64,000 nucleotides of DNA. Origin: Diphasiastrum complanatum (taxonomy: Eukaryota > Streptophyta > Lycopodiopsida > Lycopodiales > Lycopodiaceae). The notes beneath the pieces were generated by a model. That model ran no database searches and had not been told where the DNA came from. It saw only the letters and a program-made list of their open reading frames with translations. A program made the position numbers and the translations under genes. The stretch covers positions 4,529,737-4,593,736 of the forward strand of contig CM055100.1 of NCBI GenBank assembly GCA_029204225.1, read 5' to 3'. Below are positions 22,430 to 33,531 of the stretch, piece by piece; the stretch's first letter is position 1; the number at the start of each line of letters is the position of its first letter.

Positions 22430-23105
22430 TTGTATCAAAGCAGATTACATGCTAAAATTAAAGTTTGTTTCAAATCTATTAAAGGATTTGAGGGTGCCAC
22501 TAATTCTAGTGAAGGGTAGAGCAGATCCTTGATCAAATCAAGCAATTTCATGTGTGGAAATTGGATCTTTGTGATATTATGCTCATTTTAGGTCAAATTG
22601 ATTGGAATTAGCCAACTTTTATTTCTATTGATTGTATCATTGAGATAAAAATTCCACATGGTGGAGGGATATGCATTCTATTAGAATCTATATCAAGTTT
22701 GCTAGTTTTGCATGTAGATTTTAATATTTTCAATAGTATGAATGATTATAAATTTTCAAATTTTAAATACCAAGGGCAAGAGACAAGGTGAGCTCTACAA
22801 GCTTGATGGATGCATTATTTCTAACCATGATGGTTTGAAGGCAAAGAGTCAAGTTGGTGAGCTTTATTCAATGTCAAAATCACATAGGTTGTCTTACTCT
22901 AGATGTAGCTCAAGATCTAAGATCCCTTTGTCATTTAGTACATTTGGATGTGCATTGTACTAATGCTTTGAGTAATGGTGGAACAAAGATGTATGTGACT
23001 TGCATTGATGACTTTAGTAGATATTGTTGGATCTATTTTCTAAAGAGCAAGAATGAAGTCCTTGATGTTTTTCTCAAGTTGAAGATTGTTATGGAGAGTC
23101 AATTC
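22430..23105 (+). pseudogene. Truncated copia internal region (pre-integrase and integrase start)
   Basis: After the PBS and a leader of about 300 bp, gag and protease are missing. The frame starts with GKRQGELYKLDGCIISNHDG, then SKSHRLSYSRCSSRSKIPLS. In another frame come LVHLDVHCTNALSNGGTKMY and DDFSRYCWIYFLKSKNEV. These match element 1 residues of about 400-560. The reading stops abruptly after MESQFS at 23105, where a minus-strand copia integrase begins. It is dead by deletion and frameshift. Confidence 0.8.
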
Positions 23106-24878
23106 AGTGGAGATGTATTCTCCCCCGTTATTTGTCCTTACTGCTTCAATTCGTTTGCCAGTTTGATTTTCTGCATGCTCTTTGAATTGTCTGAACTTGA
23201 TGAAAGCTTCTAATTTCTGTTTAATGAAGTAAATAGTTGTTCTTCTGGAGAATTCATCAATAAAGATAATAAAATACTTTGCATCTAGCAATGAAGGAGT
23301 TTGCATAGGTCCACATGTATCTGTATGAACAACATCTAACAGACCTTTTGTTGCATGCTTGTGACTCGATCTAAAAGAAATCCTAGTCTACTTTCCAAGG
23401 ATGTAGCTATGGTAGATAGGGAGATCGACTTTACCAGAAGGATAGTCGAGATCAAGTACTAGGGATTGTCTGGACATGTTCGAAACAGATGCATAATTCA
23501 AGTGTTCTAAGCGAGATGCCATAGTAATGCTTTATTGACAAGAAAAGAGGTTTCCAAAGCTTAATGTGCCAATCTATATAAGTATCCATGTCTCTTGCCG
23601 AGTGCAAGGATCTTAGTACTCCTATCGATAATTCTGCATTGATCAGACTCAAACTCCACCTTATGACCTAAATATGTAATTCTACTTATTGATAACAGAT
23701 TTGTAGAGAGTTTAGAAACATACAAAACTTTTGACAATAGTTTAAATTGATCATGTTGGAATCTTAATCTTACAGTACCTTCATCTTCGATAGTGTGAGT
23801 ACTATCGTCGCCAAGATGAACATACTTCTTTGTGTGGTAAGGCATATAGGATTGGAAAATCTCACAATGATTGGTCACATGTTGAGTAGCTCTAGAATCT
23901 AGAAACCAAAAATCATCCAAATTCGCATATTTGTCTTTGACCATAAAAGCGCCTTCGTCCATTTCGACTTCAAAAGATGCTATAACTGTATTTGCTTGTT
24001 GATCAGGTTGCTTGGCTGCATTCTTCGCTTTGAGAATTTGGCAATCCTGGATCTCATGGTTATTGTGCTTGCGACACCTACAAAACATCTTCTTCTTCAA
24101 CGAATGTGGATTCGATGATTGTTCTTGACTTTGAGTCTATTTCTGATTAGATGTAAATTGCTTCGAGCTTTTCTGCTTCTGTCATTTCGAGCCCTTGTTG
24201 ACATATAGAGCATGAGACGAAGAGGTAGACAAAGTGTCTTGGCTTCTTCGATTATCTTCTTGCAGCAACATAGTGATAACTCAAGTAAGAGTTAAATTTG
24301 AGTGTGTCGTGATGATCATCATCCAGTTCTCATATGTAGAGGGCAGGCTTGAAAGCAATGTCATAATTGCATCTTGATCATCTATGACTGGTTCGACAGT
24401 GGCCATCTTTTGCAAGAGATTCTTAAACTGGTTAATATGATTCTGAAGAGAATCACTATTCATGACATCTTGAGTGTGAAAATTTTTTTGAAGATTAACT
24501 TGGTAGTTACGGCTCTCACATCATATAGTGAGTTCAGGATGTCCCAAACTTTTTTTAAAGTCTTAGCTTCAGCTATGTGGCCAATTGAGTATCTGATATA
24601 TTGAGAATAATAAGCGCAAAAGCTTTACCATCCTTCAAATTCCATTTCGAGTCGTATGTGTCATTCTCATACTCACTTTGATACCTGTAACAACATTCCA
24701 CAACTCGTTGGCGATTAGCAAGGTCTTCATCTTAAATTTCCATAAATGATAATTGGATCCATTTAGCTTGTTTACGATAAGACTGGCTTTACTTTAAGAA
24801 TCCATCTGGAACTTTAGACTGTCGATAATTTGATCGTTGTTAAGAGAAAGATGTAGTGATGTGGAAATCAATTCTCTG
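23106..24878 (-). pseudogene. Copia element on minus, gag to integrase, truncated
   Basis: From 24878 downward: a damaged PBS (reverse of TCTCTGATACTG); gag start near 24797 with KLNGSNYHLWKFKMKTLLIA and NELWNVVTG; NSDSLQNHINQFKNLLQKMA; SLPSTYENWMM; a degenerate knuckle CRCRKHNNHEIQDC; a protease with active site D-S-R-A in place of D-S-G-A (DFWFLDSRATQHVT); LGHKVEFESDQCRI; and an integrase piece with FIIFIDEFSRRTTIYFIKQK and VRTNNGGEYIS. It is cut at 23106 inside integrase. No LTR remains. Multiple stops and the protease mutation make it inactive. Confidence 0.8.
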
Positions 24879-24896
24879 ATACTGAAACAAATTGAT

Positions 24897-25262
24897 TCAA
24901 ACTGAAAAATCATAAGTGAGCCTTGAAGGCATTTGTCTTTCCCTTGATGTTTTCCTTGGATTTTCACTTGATGAAGGTCCATCATCATCACCATCAAAAT
25001 TAGGATCCTTTACATCATCATCAAGAATGTTAGATCCATCCACATCACCATCAATAATGCTTGAAGATACTTTTGGAATGTTCCCCTCATCAAAAATGAC
25101 ATCTCTACCAACAATCACCTTGTTAGTAGAAGGAATGTAATCCTTGTAGGCTTTACTCACCTCACTATATCCAACAAATATACCTTTCCTTGGAGATGGA
25201 TCCTCCTTGGTCCTATCATCAAGAGTAATGTTGACATAGCATGTGCATCCAGAAGTTTGGAG
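24897..25262 (-). pseudogene. Copia pol fragment, integrase C-terminal region
   Basis: Minus-strand reading: [20 protein letters not shown], then [38 protein letters not shown], an acidic linker, and MPSRLTYDF. It aligns with element 1 residues of about 670-780, so it is a diverged member of the same lineage. It is a separate fragment from the neighbouring minus copia, because the domain order does not continue. Confidence 0.8.
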
Positions 25263-26065
25263 AATATGCTAACTGGCGCATCGCTGGCTATTTCTATTGG
25301 TGTAGTGGCCAATTGCTTGTGGGTCCTCAAAGATTTGACAAATTTTCACAGCAAAATGAATCCCAATCAATCCTAAAAGTGATGGAGGATGCACAAATCA
25401 AAGATCTAGATCCAAACTATGAGCTACAATCAAGACTAGTTACCAAAACTAGCTAATTTGGCATTTAACTCCACAATGGCCACATAGATTTGATCAAATA
25501 CATAAAATTAAAGTGTAGCAAACTTCTGAGACCTGTAATCAACTTCAATACCTTCCAAATCATGTAATTAAAGCATAAAATCACTCACATCCAATAGATA
25601 TAACTTGCCACCCAAAGAGAATATTGATAGAAGTGGAAAAACTTGATATTTCTTCATTTTTGGATGGAGATCCCATCATACATTTCTATTTCAAGATCGG
25701 ATCTGAGCATATTAGGGCACCTCTGAACTTATCATACCTGAAACCTAACATCTAATCCAATAAGTCATTGGATCCACCCTATCTTGGGGTCAATATCTCA
25801 AGATCCAAAAACAATGTAAAACATGCTATTTTTAGATCCTAGAATTTCTCTAGCCTATCTAAACACATTTTGGGCTCATTTCAAAGATGCTATCACAAAT
25901 TAATATGAGGAATGAAGTCTTTGGAAATCATCCTATGTGATTTGGCACGTATGGCATCTATTTACATGTCATTCTTGCCAACTACAATGCATGTGACCAA
26001 AAATGGTCAAGCTAGAATTGTGAAAATTCAATACTCCTCATCACAATCTAGCTAGATGATAACAT
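25263..26065. other. No recognisable gene
   Basis: AT-rich sequence between two minus-strand copia fragments. It could be decayed LTR or leader of the same lineage, but I could not align it. Confidence 0.3.
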
Positions 26066-26367
26066 AGCTTAACTAATTAAGCCAAGGGCTGATTTAAGCT
26101 TCAAAAAAAAATTATTTTGAAGAGGCTTTGCCAATATATCAGCAATGCATTCTTCACTTAAAACATGCTCCAATGAGATCTCCTTAGCTTGGACCTTTTC
26201 TCTTACAAAGTGGTGAGCAATCTCTATGTGTTTGCTCCTTGCATGGTAGATTGGATTGGATGCTAGGTGTTGGGATGAGATGTTGTCATTGTAGATGAGT
26301 GGAATGACACCCGATCTGATCACTTTGAGCTCCTCAAGCAACCTCTTGATCCATAGTACTTCCTTGT
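26066..26367 (-). pseudogene. Copia RNase H C-terminal fragment
   Basis: Minus-strand reading: KEVLWIKRLLEELKVIRSGV, then [39 protein letters not shown], and ADILAKPLQ. It matches the last 100 residues of element 1 pol and keeps the catalytic D of Y-N-D-N. The frame itself is open, but everything upstream of it is missing, so it is a fragment. Confidence 0.8.
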
Positions 26368-27114
26368 TGGAAAGAGGTGTGTGAAGAAAGATAACTCAAA
26401 AAAGAAACGAGAAGCGAACTCGAAACTTGAAAAAGAAACGAACTCGAACAAAAATTGTTCGTGCGCAGCGGAATAAGCTATCTCACTCTTTTCTTAAGCA
26501 TGACTATGCTTATTAGACTTGAACAGAACATTAGTGATAGAAATCAGGTTTACGTAACCAAACATTAAGCATCAAAAACATCAGAAAGATAATTTGTTGC
26601 GAACAGCTAGACAAATTACTAGTCACGAATTATTCGCGAAGAGCTAGATTAATAATCAGTCACGAATCAGTCACAAAAAACAAGACTAAATATTAGTCGT
26701 GAATAGCTAGACTAATAATAATTTGTGAAGAGCAGACAGCCAGATTAAGTAATTAGAAAGCCAGACAGAATGTAGAAAAGCATTGCAATATTGACACAAA
26801 TCTGAACGCAGAACAAACAGAGTTGTAATCAGATTAAGTATAGTGAAATATAAAGGTCAATAATTCAGGTGAGCACAAAACAATAGCGGATATAATCGTG
26901 TGCTTCACAAAGCTAATCACACAATCTATAAAGGTGATGAACCTATTACTGACAATACATCTGGAAGAAAATAATTAATGCACAAAAGCATCTACGATGT
27001 CTATTTTTTATTATTAGTGATGTTTCGTTCTCTCTTTTCTATTCTGATGTTGTTCTGATACATTTTTTGTTCCTCCTTTGAATACTATAGGGTCGAAGAT
27101 CTCGCCAGGTAGTA
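26368..27114. other. No gene; probable old LTR-like sequence
   Basis: Contains runs such as GAAACGAGAAGCGAACTCG and repeated variants of AGCTAGA-TAATAATCAGTCACGAAT near 26600-26730, typical of decayed copia LTRs in this window. No boundaries could be set. Confidence 0.3.
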
Positions 27115-28087
27115 AAGTTGGTACATCAATCCTTCATTATCATCACCTTATACATGGATGATACGTTGCTTTTCAGCAATAATACCAATTTGGTCAAGGA
27201 TTATAAACAGATGCTATATTCTTAATTCGACATGACTGATTTGAGTGAAGCTCACTTCTGTCTGGGCATTCAGATCCATAGAGACAGAACGAGACCACTG
27301 ATCTATATTACTCAACGAAGGTATCTTCACAATATTCTTGACAAATACAATCTAATGAGCTATAAGTTAGCTCACTCATCGATGGATCCAGGCCTGCGTT
27401 TGTCAAAGGACCAATGTCCCCAGACCAAGCAAGAAGAGGAGCAGGTGAGAGAGTATCCTTATCGATCAATATTTGGATCTCTCATGTACGCAATGGTCTA
27501 TACAAGACCTAACATCTCTTTTGCAGTAAGCTCACGTAGCCAATATATGGCTAATCCTGATATTACCCATTGGAAGGCTCTCATAAGAGTCATGAGGTAT
27601 ATTTGAGCTACCATGGACTAGTGCATCTGCTATGGAGAAGTCAGCAAAGACAATCTTCATCAGCTCAGTGGATATTCTAATGCAAGTTGGGGAAGAGATG
27701 TAGACAATCATAAGTCCACATCTAGATTTACATTGTTCTTCAACGGTGGTCCTATGTCATGGAATAGTCATAAGCAAGCCTCTATCGCTTTTTCATCTAC
27801 AGAACTAGAATACATAGTTGTCTCTCAATCTATTAAAGAAGCGTTTTGGTTGAGAAATTTACTGTCAGACATTAGTTTGTATCAGTACAGCCCTATAATC
27901 ATATTCCGTGATAATCAGAGTGATATTGCCTTATCGGCCAACCCTAAATTTCACTCTAGGAGTAAGCACATTGAAATCAAATATCACTACATCAGGGGCA
28001 AGGTTCTCAACAAAGAGGTAAGCTTAACGTACTGTAGAACGTAGGACATGGTTGCATATATATTCACAAAGGCATTAAGTGTTAATG
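27115..28087 (+). pseudogene. Copia element 4: reverse transcriptase end and RNase H
   Basis: Plus-strand reading: IITLYMDDTLLFSNNTNL (the catalytic YVDD box reads YMDD), MTDLSEAHFCLGIQIHRD, QRRYLHNILDKYNL, YRSIFGSLMYAMVYTRPNIS, SGYSNASWGRD, SWNSHKQASIAFSSTELEY, IIIFRDNQSDIALSANP and SKHIEIKYHYIRGKVLNKE. Stops after LYS (about 27223), after MRYI (27604) and near 28042 break it. The frame runs into the TSD TAATG at 28083-28087, where element 3 has inserted, and resumes at 34491. Confidence 0.85.
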
Positions 28088-29067
28088 TGATGATGAATTC
28101 GTGGTCGAAAAAGTTTCGCAAAACAATCGTGAAGGCTAAGCAACTGCGATTCAATGCGATTCGGATGGAGTTCAAATGCGGTCGCTAGACACTGCCAGCT
28201 GAATCACTCCTACAGTCTTCCAAAATGTAGTCAAGAACTGCTGATCTACGTTTATGAATTAATGTAGCATTCAACAAATTCAATCGATGTGCAAAATTAA
28301 ATGAATAGGAGAATCAGACATACAAATAACAGAAGACACATTTGCATTCAAGATCATACATCATAAATTGATATGTGCACAATGGCTACAAGGTCATCTA
28401 TTGATTTTCTCTGATTCTTCAAGCACTGCATGCAGATTCACGCAGTGCGTTGGCGTGAGAGAAATACAGTTCTCTCACGAGGCGGACTTCTAGATCTTTA
28501 TGGATCTTGATCACAGGACTCGTCTTGCATGCAGGCGGACCTTTTGTCTATATTTTGTCTTGATTGCTTACTAGCATCAGACTACTTCATGCATCTCTAT
28601 GTATGTTCTATATGTCAAGTTTCAAGTATCATCCAGTAAGTATATAGTCATTCTATGTAACTTTAAGATTAGAGTGATTAAACATCTACAACTAATTAGG
28701 AAATTACAAGAGTGGCAAATTAGCCATGACCTAGAGTGTATCTGCTAATGGCATGCCATCAGATCAGATATCTGTACTTCTGGGTACTTGCATGATCTTT
28801 GTTGGTACTCTTTGGAGCGTGAGGGTAGAAAAGGTTTCGCGCCGTTTTTCGTGTCGCGTCGTTGGTTTCATTTCTGTCTTCTGACTTTCTCGTGTTGGAC
28901 CGCAAAAGATTCTTGTTCGTGAATCTTTTGCATTCGTGTCTTCTCGTCAAGTGTTCGTGAAACTTTTGTGTTTCGTGTCTCTTGACTTTTGTGTCCGTGA
29001 ACATCTTCGCCAGGCAGAGGGCTGAAAGCTAGCAAGGCTTTGTAAACAGAAATGTTTTGTTTCTTCG
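28088..29067 (-). repeat. Element 3, 3' LTR
   Basis: About 980 bp, from TGATGATGAATTCG to TTTGTTTCTTCG on plus; the last base is G in place of the A expected for TG...CA. It holds about 26 bp (around CACGCAGTGCGTTGGCG) that the other LTR lacks. Confidence 0.85.
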
Positions 29068-29074
29068 ACTCCCT

Positions 29075-31065
29075 CTCAAATCATGATAGCTTTACGATCC
29101 CGAGACTACTCCTTTGTCTCTCAAAGAGTCCTTTGTCCAGAACTTTGGTGAAGATGTCAGCAACCATGTCTTTTGTTCCGATGAAGGTGGTCTGCAACAT
29201 CTTCTTTTTAATTAGATCTCTAATCAAGTGGTACTTGATCGCAATGTGCTTCGTTCTGAAATAGAACACGAGATCTTTAGTCAGATGTATTGCAGAGGTG
29301 TTATCTATTTGCAAGACCAAAGGCTCGTTCCTTGTTTCATCCAATTCGTCTAGGAATTGCCTTAGCCAGATTACCTCATCGGCCATCTTTGCTGCTGCAA
29401 CATATTCTACCTCGCAGGATGACTGGGCCACAATGGTCTGCTTCTTGCTGACCTAGAGAATTGCCGCTCCTGATGCGATGATGCATCCTCTTGAGACGCT
29501 TTTACAATCATCTTTGAGAGATGCCCAGCTAGCATCGTTGTAGGAAAGTATCCTGAAACTTGCATCATGACAATAACACAAGCCATAATCCCTCGTTAAT
29601 TGAAGATATTGCAAAATGCGTTTTGCAATCTTCCAATGTGTCGAGCCTAGATTCGTGCAAAATTGGCTCATCCTGAATACTGCATAAGCAATATCAAGGT
29701 GTGTGTTTTCTGGAAGGTACATCAGTGATCCTATCAGCTTCCTATAAGGTGTGATTTGTTCTCTCTCTTCCTCAGTCTTTGGACAATCATCATTTTTCAG
29801 CACCATCCATACGAGCATTGGAGTATTCGCTCCTTTGCAGTTCAACATCCCAAAATCCTCTAAGATCTTCTGGGTGTATCTGGACTGGTGAAGGTATAGC
29901 TTACCTCCCTCATAGTCCCTTTCAATTTGCAAGCCTAGATAACATCTGGCTTCTCCCAGATCCACAATCTCAAAATGTTTTGAGATGTCTATCTTCACTT
30001 CAGCAATCAGTTGTTCACTCCTGCAAAGTATCAGAGTGTCGTCCACGTAAACAACCACAATGATGATCTGCCCTTATGTGACTCTGACATATACATTAGA
30101 ATCAGCCAACAGAGGCTTGAATCCTAATTATTTCAGGGCTTGATCTTTCTTCTTGTACCATTGTCGGGCTGATTGTTTTAGATCGTAGATGCTTCTATGC
30201 ATTCTGCATGCATAGTCAAGAAGTGAATTCAAGACATATCATGGGGGTTGATCCATATAGACCTCTTCGTCTAGCTCGCCATGCAAGAAGGTTGTCTTCT
30301 CATCCACAATGTGGATCCTGAGGTCATAAGTTGCTGCATATGCAAATAACAATCGTAGGGATGAATGTTTGACGACAGGAGAGAAGGTTTCAGAGTAGTC
30401 AATATTGTATCTCTAAGAAAATCCCTTAGCGACCAGTCTTGCCTTTATTTCGTCACATTCCCATCTGGTCCGTATTTGAGTTTGAAAACCCATTTGCATT
30501 TGACAGTCTTGCACTTATGTGGTAATGGCTGCAACATCCATACTTGGTTCTTCCTCATGGACTCCATTTCTTCATTCATGGCTTGGATCCATCTGTTCTT
30601 TTCTTGACTTTCAATCGCTTCCTCAAAAGTCTGTGGTTCACCACTGAATCCGCAAAACTCTTCTGATGTGGAAGCTGAGCTGCCTGGCACATATCTTGCT
30701 AGCGCTCTTCGTGGTCTAGTCGACCTAGGAGATCCTCCTGGGACAGCAATGCCTTTGTCTTTGTCTGTTTTGCTCGGTCCAGGACCATCTTGGTTTACAT
30801 GAACTGTAGCAGTAGGCTGCCTCCCGAATCTTTTTTCTTCAGATTCGTCGTTTGAATGAGAAACGACTCAAAAATCTTCATTTTCGTATTTGTCCTCTGC
30901 TCTCTCTATCACTTGCGGCAGGTCATAGTATTGTCTCTCCAGAACTTCATAGCTGACAGGATCATCATTGGCCATTGTTCTGCTCTCATCAAATCTGACA
31001 TCTCTCACTATTTTCACAGTGTTCATGTCTGGCATGTAGACTCTATAGTGACGAGTTGTTGTCAT
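29075..31065 (-). pseudogene. Element 3 pol: linker, reverse transcriptase, RNase H
   Basis: Minus-strand pieces in order. First is HYRVYMPDMNTVKIVRDVRF (integrase C-terminal linker, 31065-30868). Then comes ESQEKNRWIQAMNEEMESMR and VKCKWVFKLKYGPDG (RT start, 30690-30445). Next are MVVYVDDTLILCRSEQ with the YVDD box (30058), RKLIGSLMYLPENTHLDIAY, and SYNDASWASLKDDCKS (RNase H first D). Last are AQSSCEVEYVAAAKMADEVI, LVLQIDNTSAIHLTKD and MVADIFTKVLDKGLFERQRS (29431-29081). Stops and frameshifts lie between these blocks (for example about 30070-30440), so it is inactive although the RT palm box is intact. Confidence 0.85.
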
Positions 31066-31071
31066 AACCTA

Positions 31072-32312
31072 CTAGAAATCCCTGCTCGGCTTTCTCATCA
31101 AGCTTCTTTCGAAGCTTATTTGGGACATGTGCATAAGCTGCACAGCCAAAGATTCTGATGTGAGACAGGTTGGGCTTTCTACCCCACCATAACTCGTGTG
31201 GTGAGGAACACTAGACTTACATGTTCTGTTCTGAATGTATGCGGCTGTAGCTACAGCCCACATTACCCTTGGAGCCTTCCAGTAGGCCATCATGCATCTG
31301 GTTGCTTCCATCAGGGTCCATAACTCGTGTGGTGTCATGTGAGGAAGACTAGACTTACCTATCATATTTTGGATGTATGTAGCTGTAGCTACAACCCACG
31401 GTACCCTTGGAGCCTTTGAGTAGGCCATCATGCATCTGGCTGCTTCCATCAGGGTCCTGTTCTTTCTTTCTGCAACACCATTGTGCTGCGGTGTATAGGT
31501 TGCAATCCTTCTGTGAATGATGCCACAATCATTGCAAAAGTCAGTGAAGCGATTCGAGATGTATTTGCCACCTCGATCCGTTCTGATCTGCTTCACTTTG
31601 ATGCTTGTACATCTCTCAGTCCAATTCACATATTCTGTGAATTTATCAAGTGCTTCAGATTTATTCTAAATAAAATACACTCTAAAAAATTTACTATAGT
31701 CATCAATGAAGGTAATATAATACTTTGAACCTCCTACTGAGATCACATTGAAAAGTCCACAGATGTCAGAATGCACTAATTCCAGAATCTTACTCATTCT
31801 GTAGGAGCCTTTGATGCATGGAGTGCGTGACATCTTGTCCTTCAAACATGCATCACAGGTGGTCGACTTGGTTGCATTCGAGATGCTGACCCCTGTTATC
31901 GCTCCATGATGGCTTGCTTGATAAAGTGCCATTGAGTTTATGTGGCATAGTCTTCTGTGCCACAGAGTGTCTGGCGAGTCATCATGAGTCTGATGCACTT
32001 GATCTGCAGTTAGGCATACCTTCAGATGATACAGGTTTTCTTTCCTTCTGCCTTGAGTGATCAATGTACTGATATTGGCGTCAATCACGTTGCATGCTTT
32101 GTTATAAAATGTCACACGCATCCCTGCATCTGCTATTCTTGCTACAGAAAGCAAGTATTGTTGCAGAGTAGGCATGAACAAAATGTCTTTGAGTTGTTTG
32201 TCTCTGCCGTTGGTGTTGAGCCATAGTGAACCAATATCGTTCACTTGATGTCTAGATCCATCTCCAAGAACTATGAAGCTTGAAGGATCTACACTTCTGA
32301 AATCAGACATTA
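31072..32312 (-). pseudogene. Element 3 pre-integrase and integrase, with internal duplication
   Basis: Minus-strand blocks: GDGSRHQVNDIGSLWL, LLSVARIADAGMRVTF, TLWHRRLCHINSMAL (HHCC H-H pair), CDACLKDKMSR (C-C pair), LVHSDICG (first catalytic D), YYITFIDDYSKFF, KQIRTDRGGKYISNR (second D), and [19 protein letters not shown] (catalytic E). After this, a segment of about 42 residues (MEA-RCMMAY to PHELW) occurs twice in tandem. A stop at about 31665 separates the two halves. It is inactive. Confidence 0.85.
31195..31456 (-). repeat. Tandem duplication inside element 3 integrase (~128-bp unit)
   Basis: On plus, TAACTCGTGTGGTG...GCTTCCATCAGGGTCC occurs twice (about 31192-31320 and 31321-31456), sharing GTAGGCCATCATGCATCTGG and CTTGGAGCCTT. 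The protein therefore repeats RCMMAY-KAPRV and VATA-YIQN. The copies have several substitutions, so the duplication is not recent. Confidence 0.8.
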
Positions 32313-32334
32313 TTCATCTTGATGTCATGAAGTG

Positions 32335-33409
32335 TGAGGTGGCTCCTGAATCTAGGATCACCTCATGTGTATCAGATATTGACGTTGCACACACGTCTTC
32401 ACAGATATAGGCTGTCGAACAGTTTCTATTCGTTCTTTCTTTGCCCATCTTCGAGCTCTCGGGCTCCTCGACATAGGATGAACTGTTGTTGTTCTCCTAT
32501 CTGTTTTGCGCTAATTTGTTCCTTAAGTTCTGGCGGCAATCCACGGCTGCATGACCCTTCTTGTGGCAATGAATACACTCAATCTTTGGATTGAGCCAAC
32601 ATGTATCAACTGTATGCCCATCTCTTCTGCATCTTATGCAAGTCTTCTTTTTTCCACCTTGTTGTTTGGACCTCCCTTTGCTCTTCCAGTTGCCTTTGTT
32701 GGGTCCCTCTGCTTGCCGGTCACGATCCTGCCTCTAGTTCGACTCTCTCTTAGGCTTAAATTGTCTCTTGGATTTTTCTTTGTTGCCGTAGAGGGCCTGG
32801 TCAGAACCATCTTTATGATCAAGATGTTCTCTGGCCTCGACTTTCTCTTGAATATCGACAATCGCCTTCTTGAGGTGCATGGTAGGATCTTTCATGAACA
32901 TGGTTCTCGTTGTCTGGAATGATCTGGGTAAGGCTCTCAACAAATAAGTGAGTTGTTTCTTAGCTGGCACTGCATTCTCTGCTCCAGAGTTATGTAGTGA
33001 TAGGAATAGATTCCTTCATCTTTCTTACGAAAGAAGTGAGGTCCTTCCCATACCACTGTAGATTCGTCGGCTAATCTTCCAGCATCATGATTTGACTTTT
33101 TGATTTCGTCTGAAATCTGGTGAGCAATGCATCCCACATCTCCTTAGCTTTGGAGAGTGTAGCCAGGTCAAGTGTGAGACTATCTTCGATGGAAGATGAT
33201 AGCAAGGCTACTGCCTTGTCGTTTTTCTCCCTCCACTCACGTGGCTCCTTGCCTGATGTTGTAGGCATCTCTTCTGTGCCATCCACCCTGGGGAATAAAC
33301 CTTCGCCTTTGAGTATTAGTGATGTCTTAACTTTCCAGGCTAGAAAGTTAGATCCTAAGGAATCAAGAACTGTGCAGATCTTGCTCTCCATGTTGCTAAT
33401 TGAAGCCAC
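32335..33409 (-). pseudogene. Element 3 gag and protease active site
   Basis: The gag start MASISNMESKI at 33409 is now a GTG; the related element 6 keeps ATG at 48924, so the start codon has been lost. Next come KVKTSLILKGEGLFP, DKAVALLSSSIEDSLTLDLA and LSKAKEMWDALLTRF. After a stop at about 33068 gag continues (AKKQLTYLLRALPRSFQTTR). Two CCHC knuckles then follow in tandem, CIRCRRDGHTVDTC and CIHCHKKGHAAVDC (32580-32660). The protease site is VILDSGATSHFMTS (about 32330-32360). Two knuckles are more than the one in elements 1 and 2; element 6 also has two. Confidence 0.82.
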
Positions 33410-33531
33410 TGCTTTTGGAGTCTGTTCTCTTATTGATGGTTGTTTGTCTGAATGCTTGGCCTCCTGGATCTGATAGCTTCTTGGCTATGTCAGATTATGA
33501 CAATAAGTAGGTAGGAAGGCTCTGATACCAC

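Noticed and set aside
24897-26367. One single minus-strand copia with reverse order of domains
   Set aside because: RNase H lies at higher coordinates than the integrase tail, which is impossible for one minus-strand element, so they are separate fragments.
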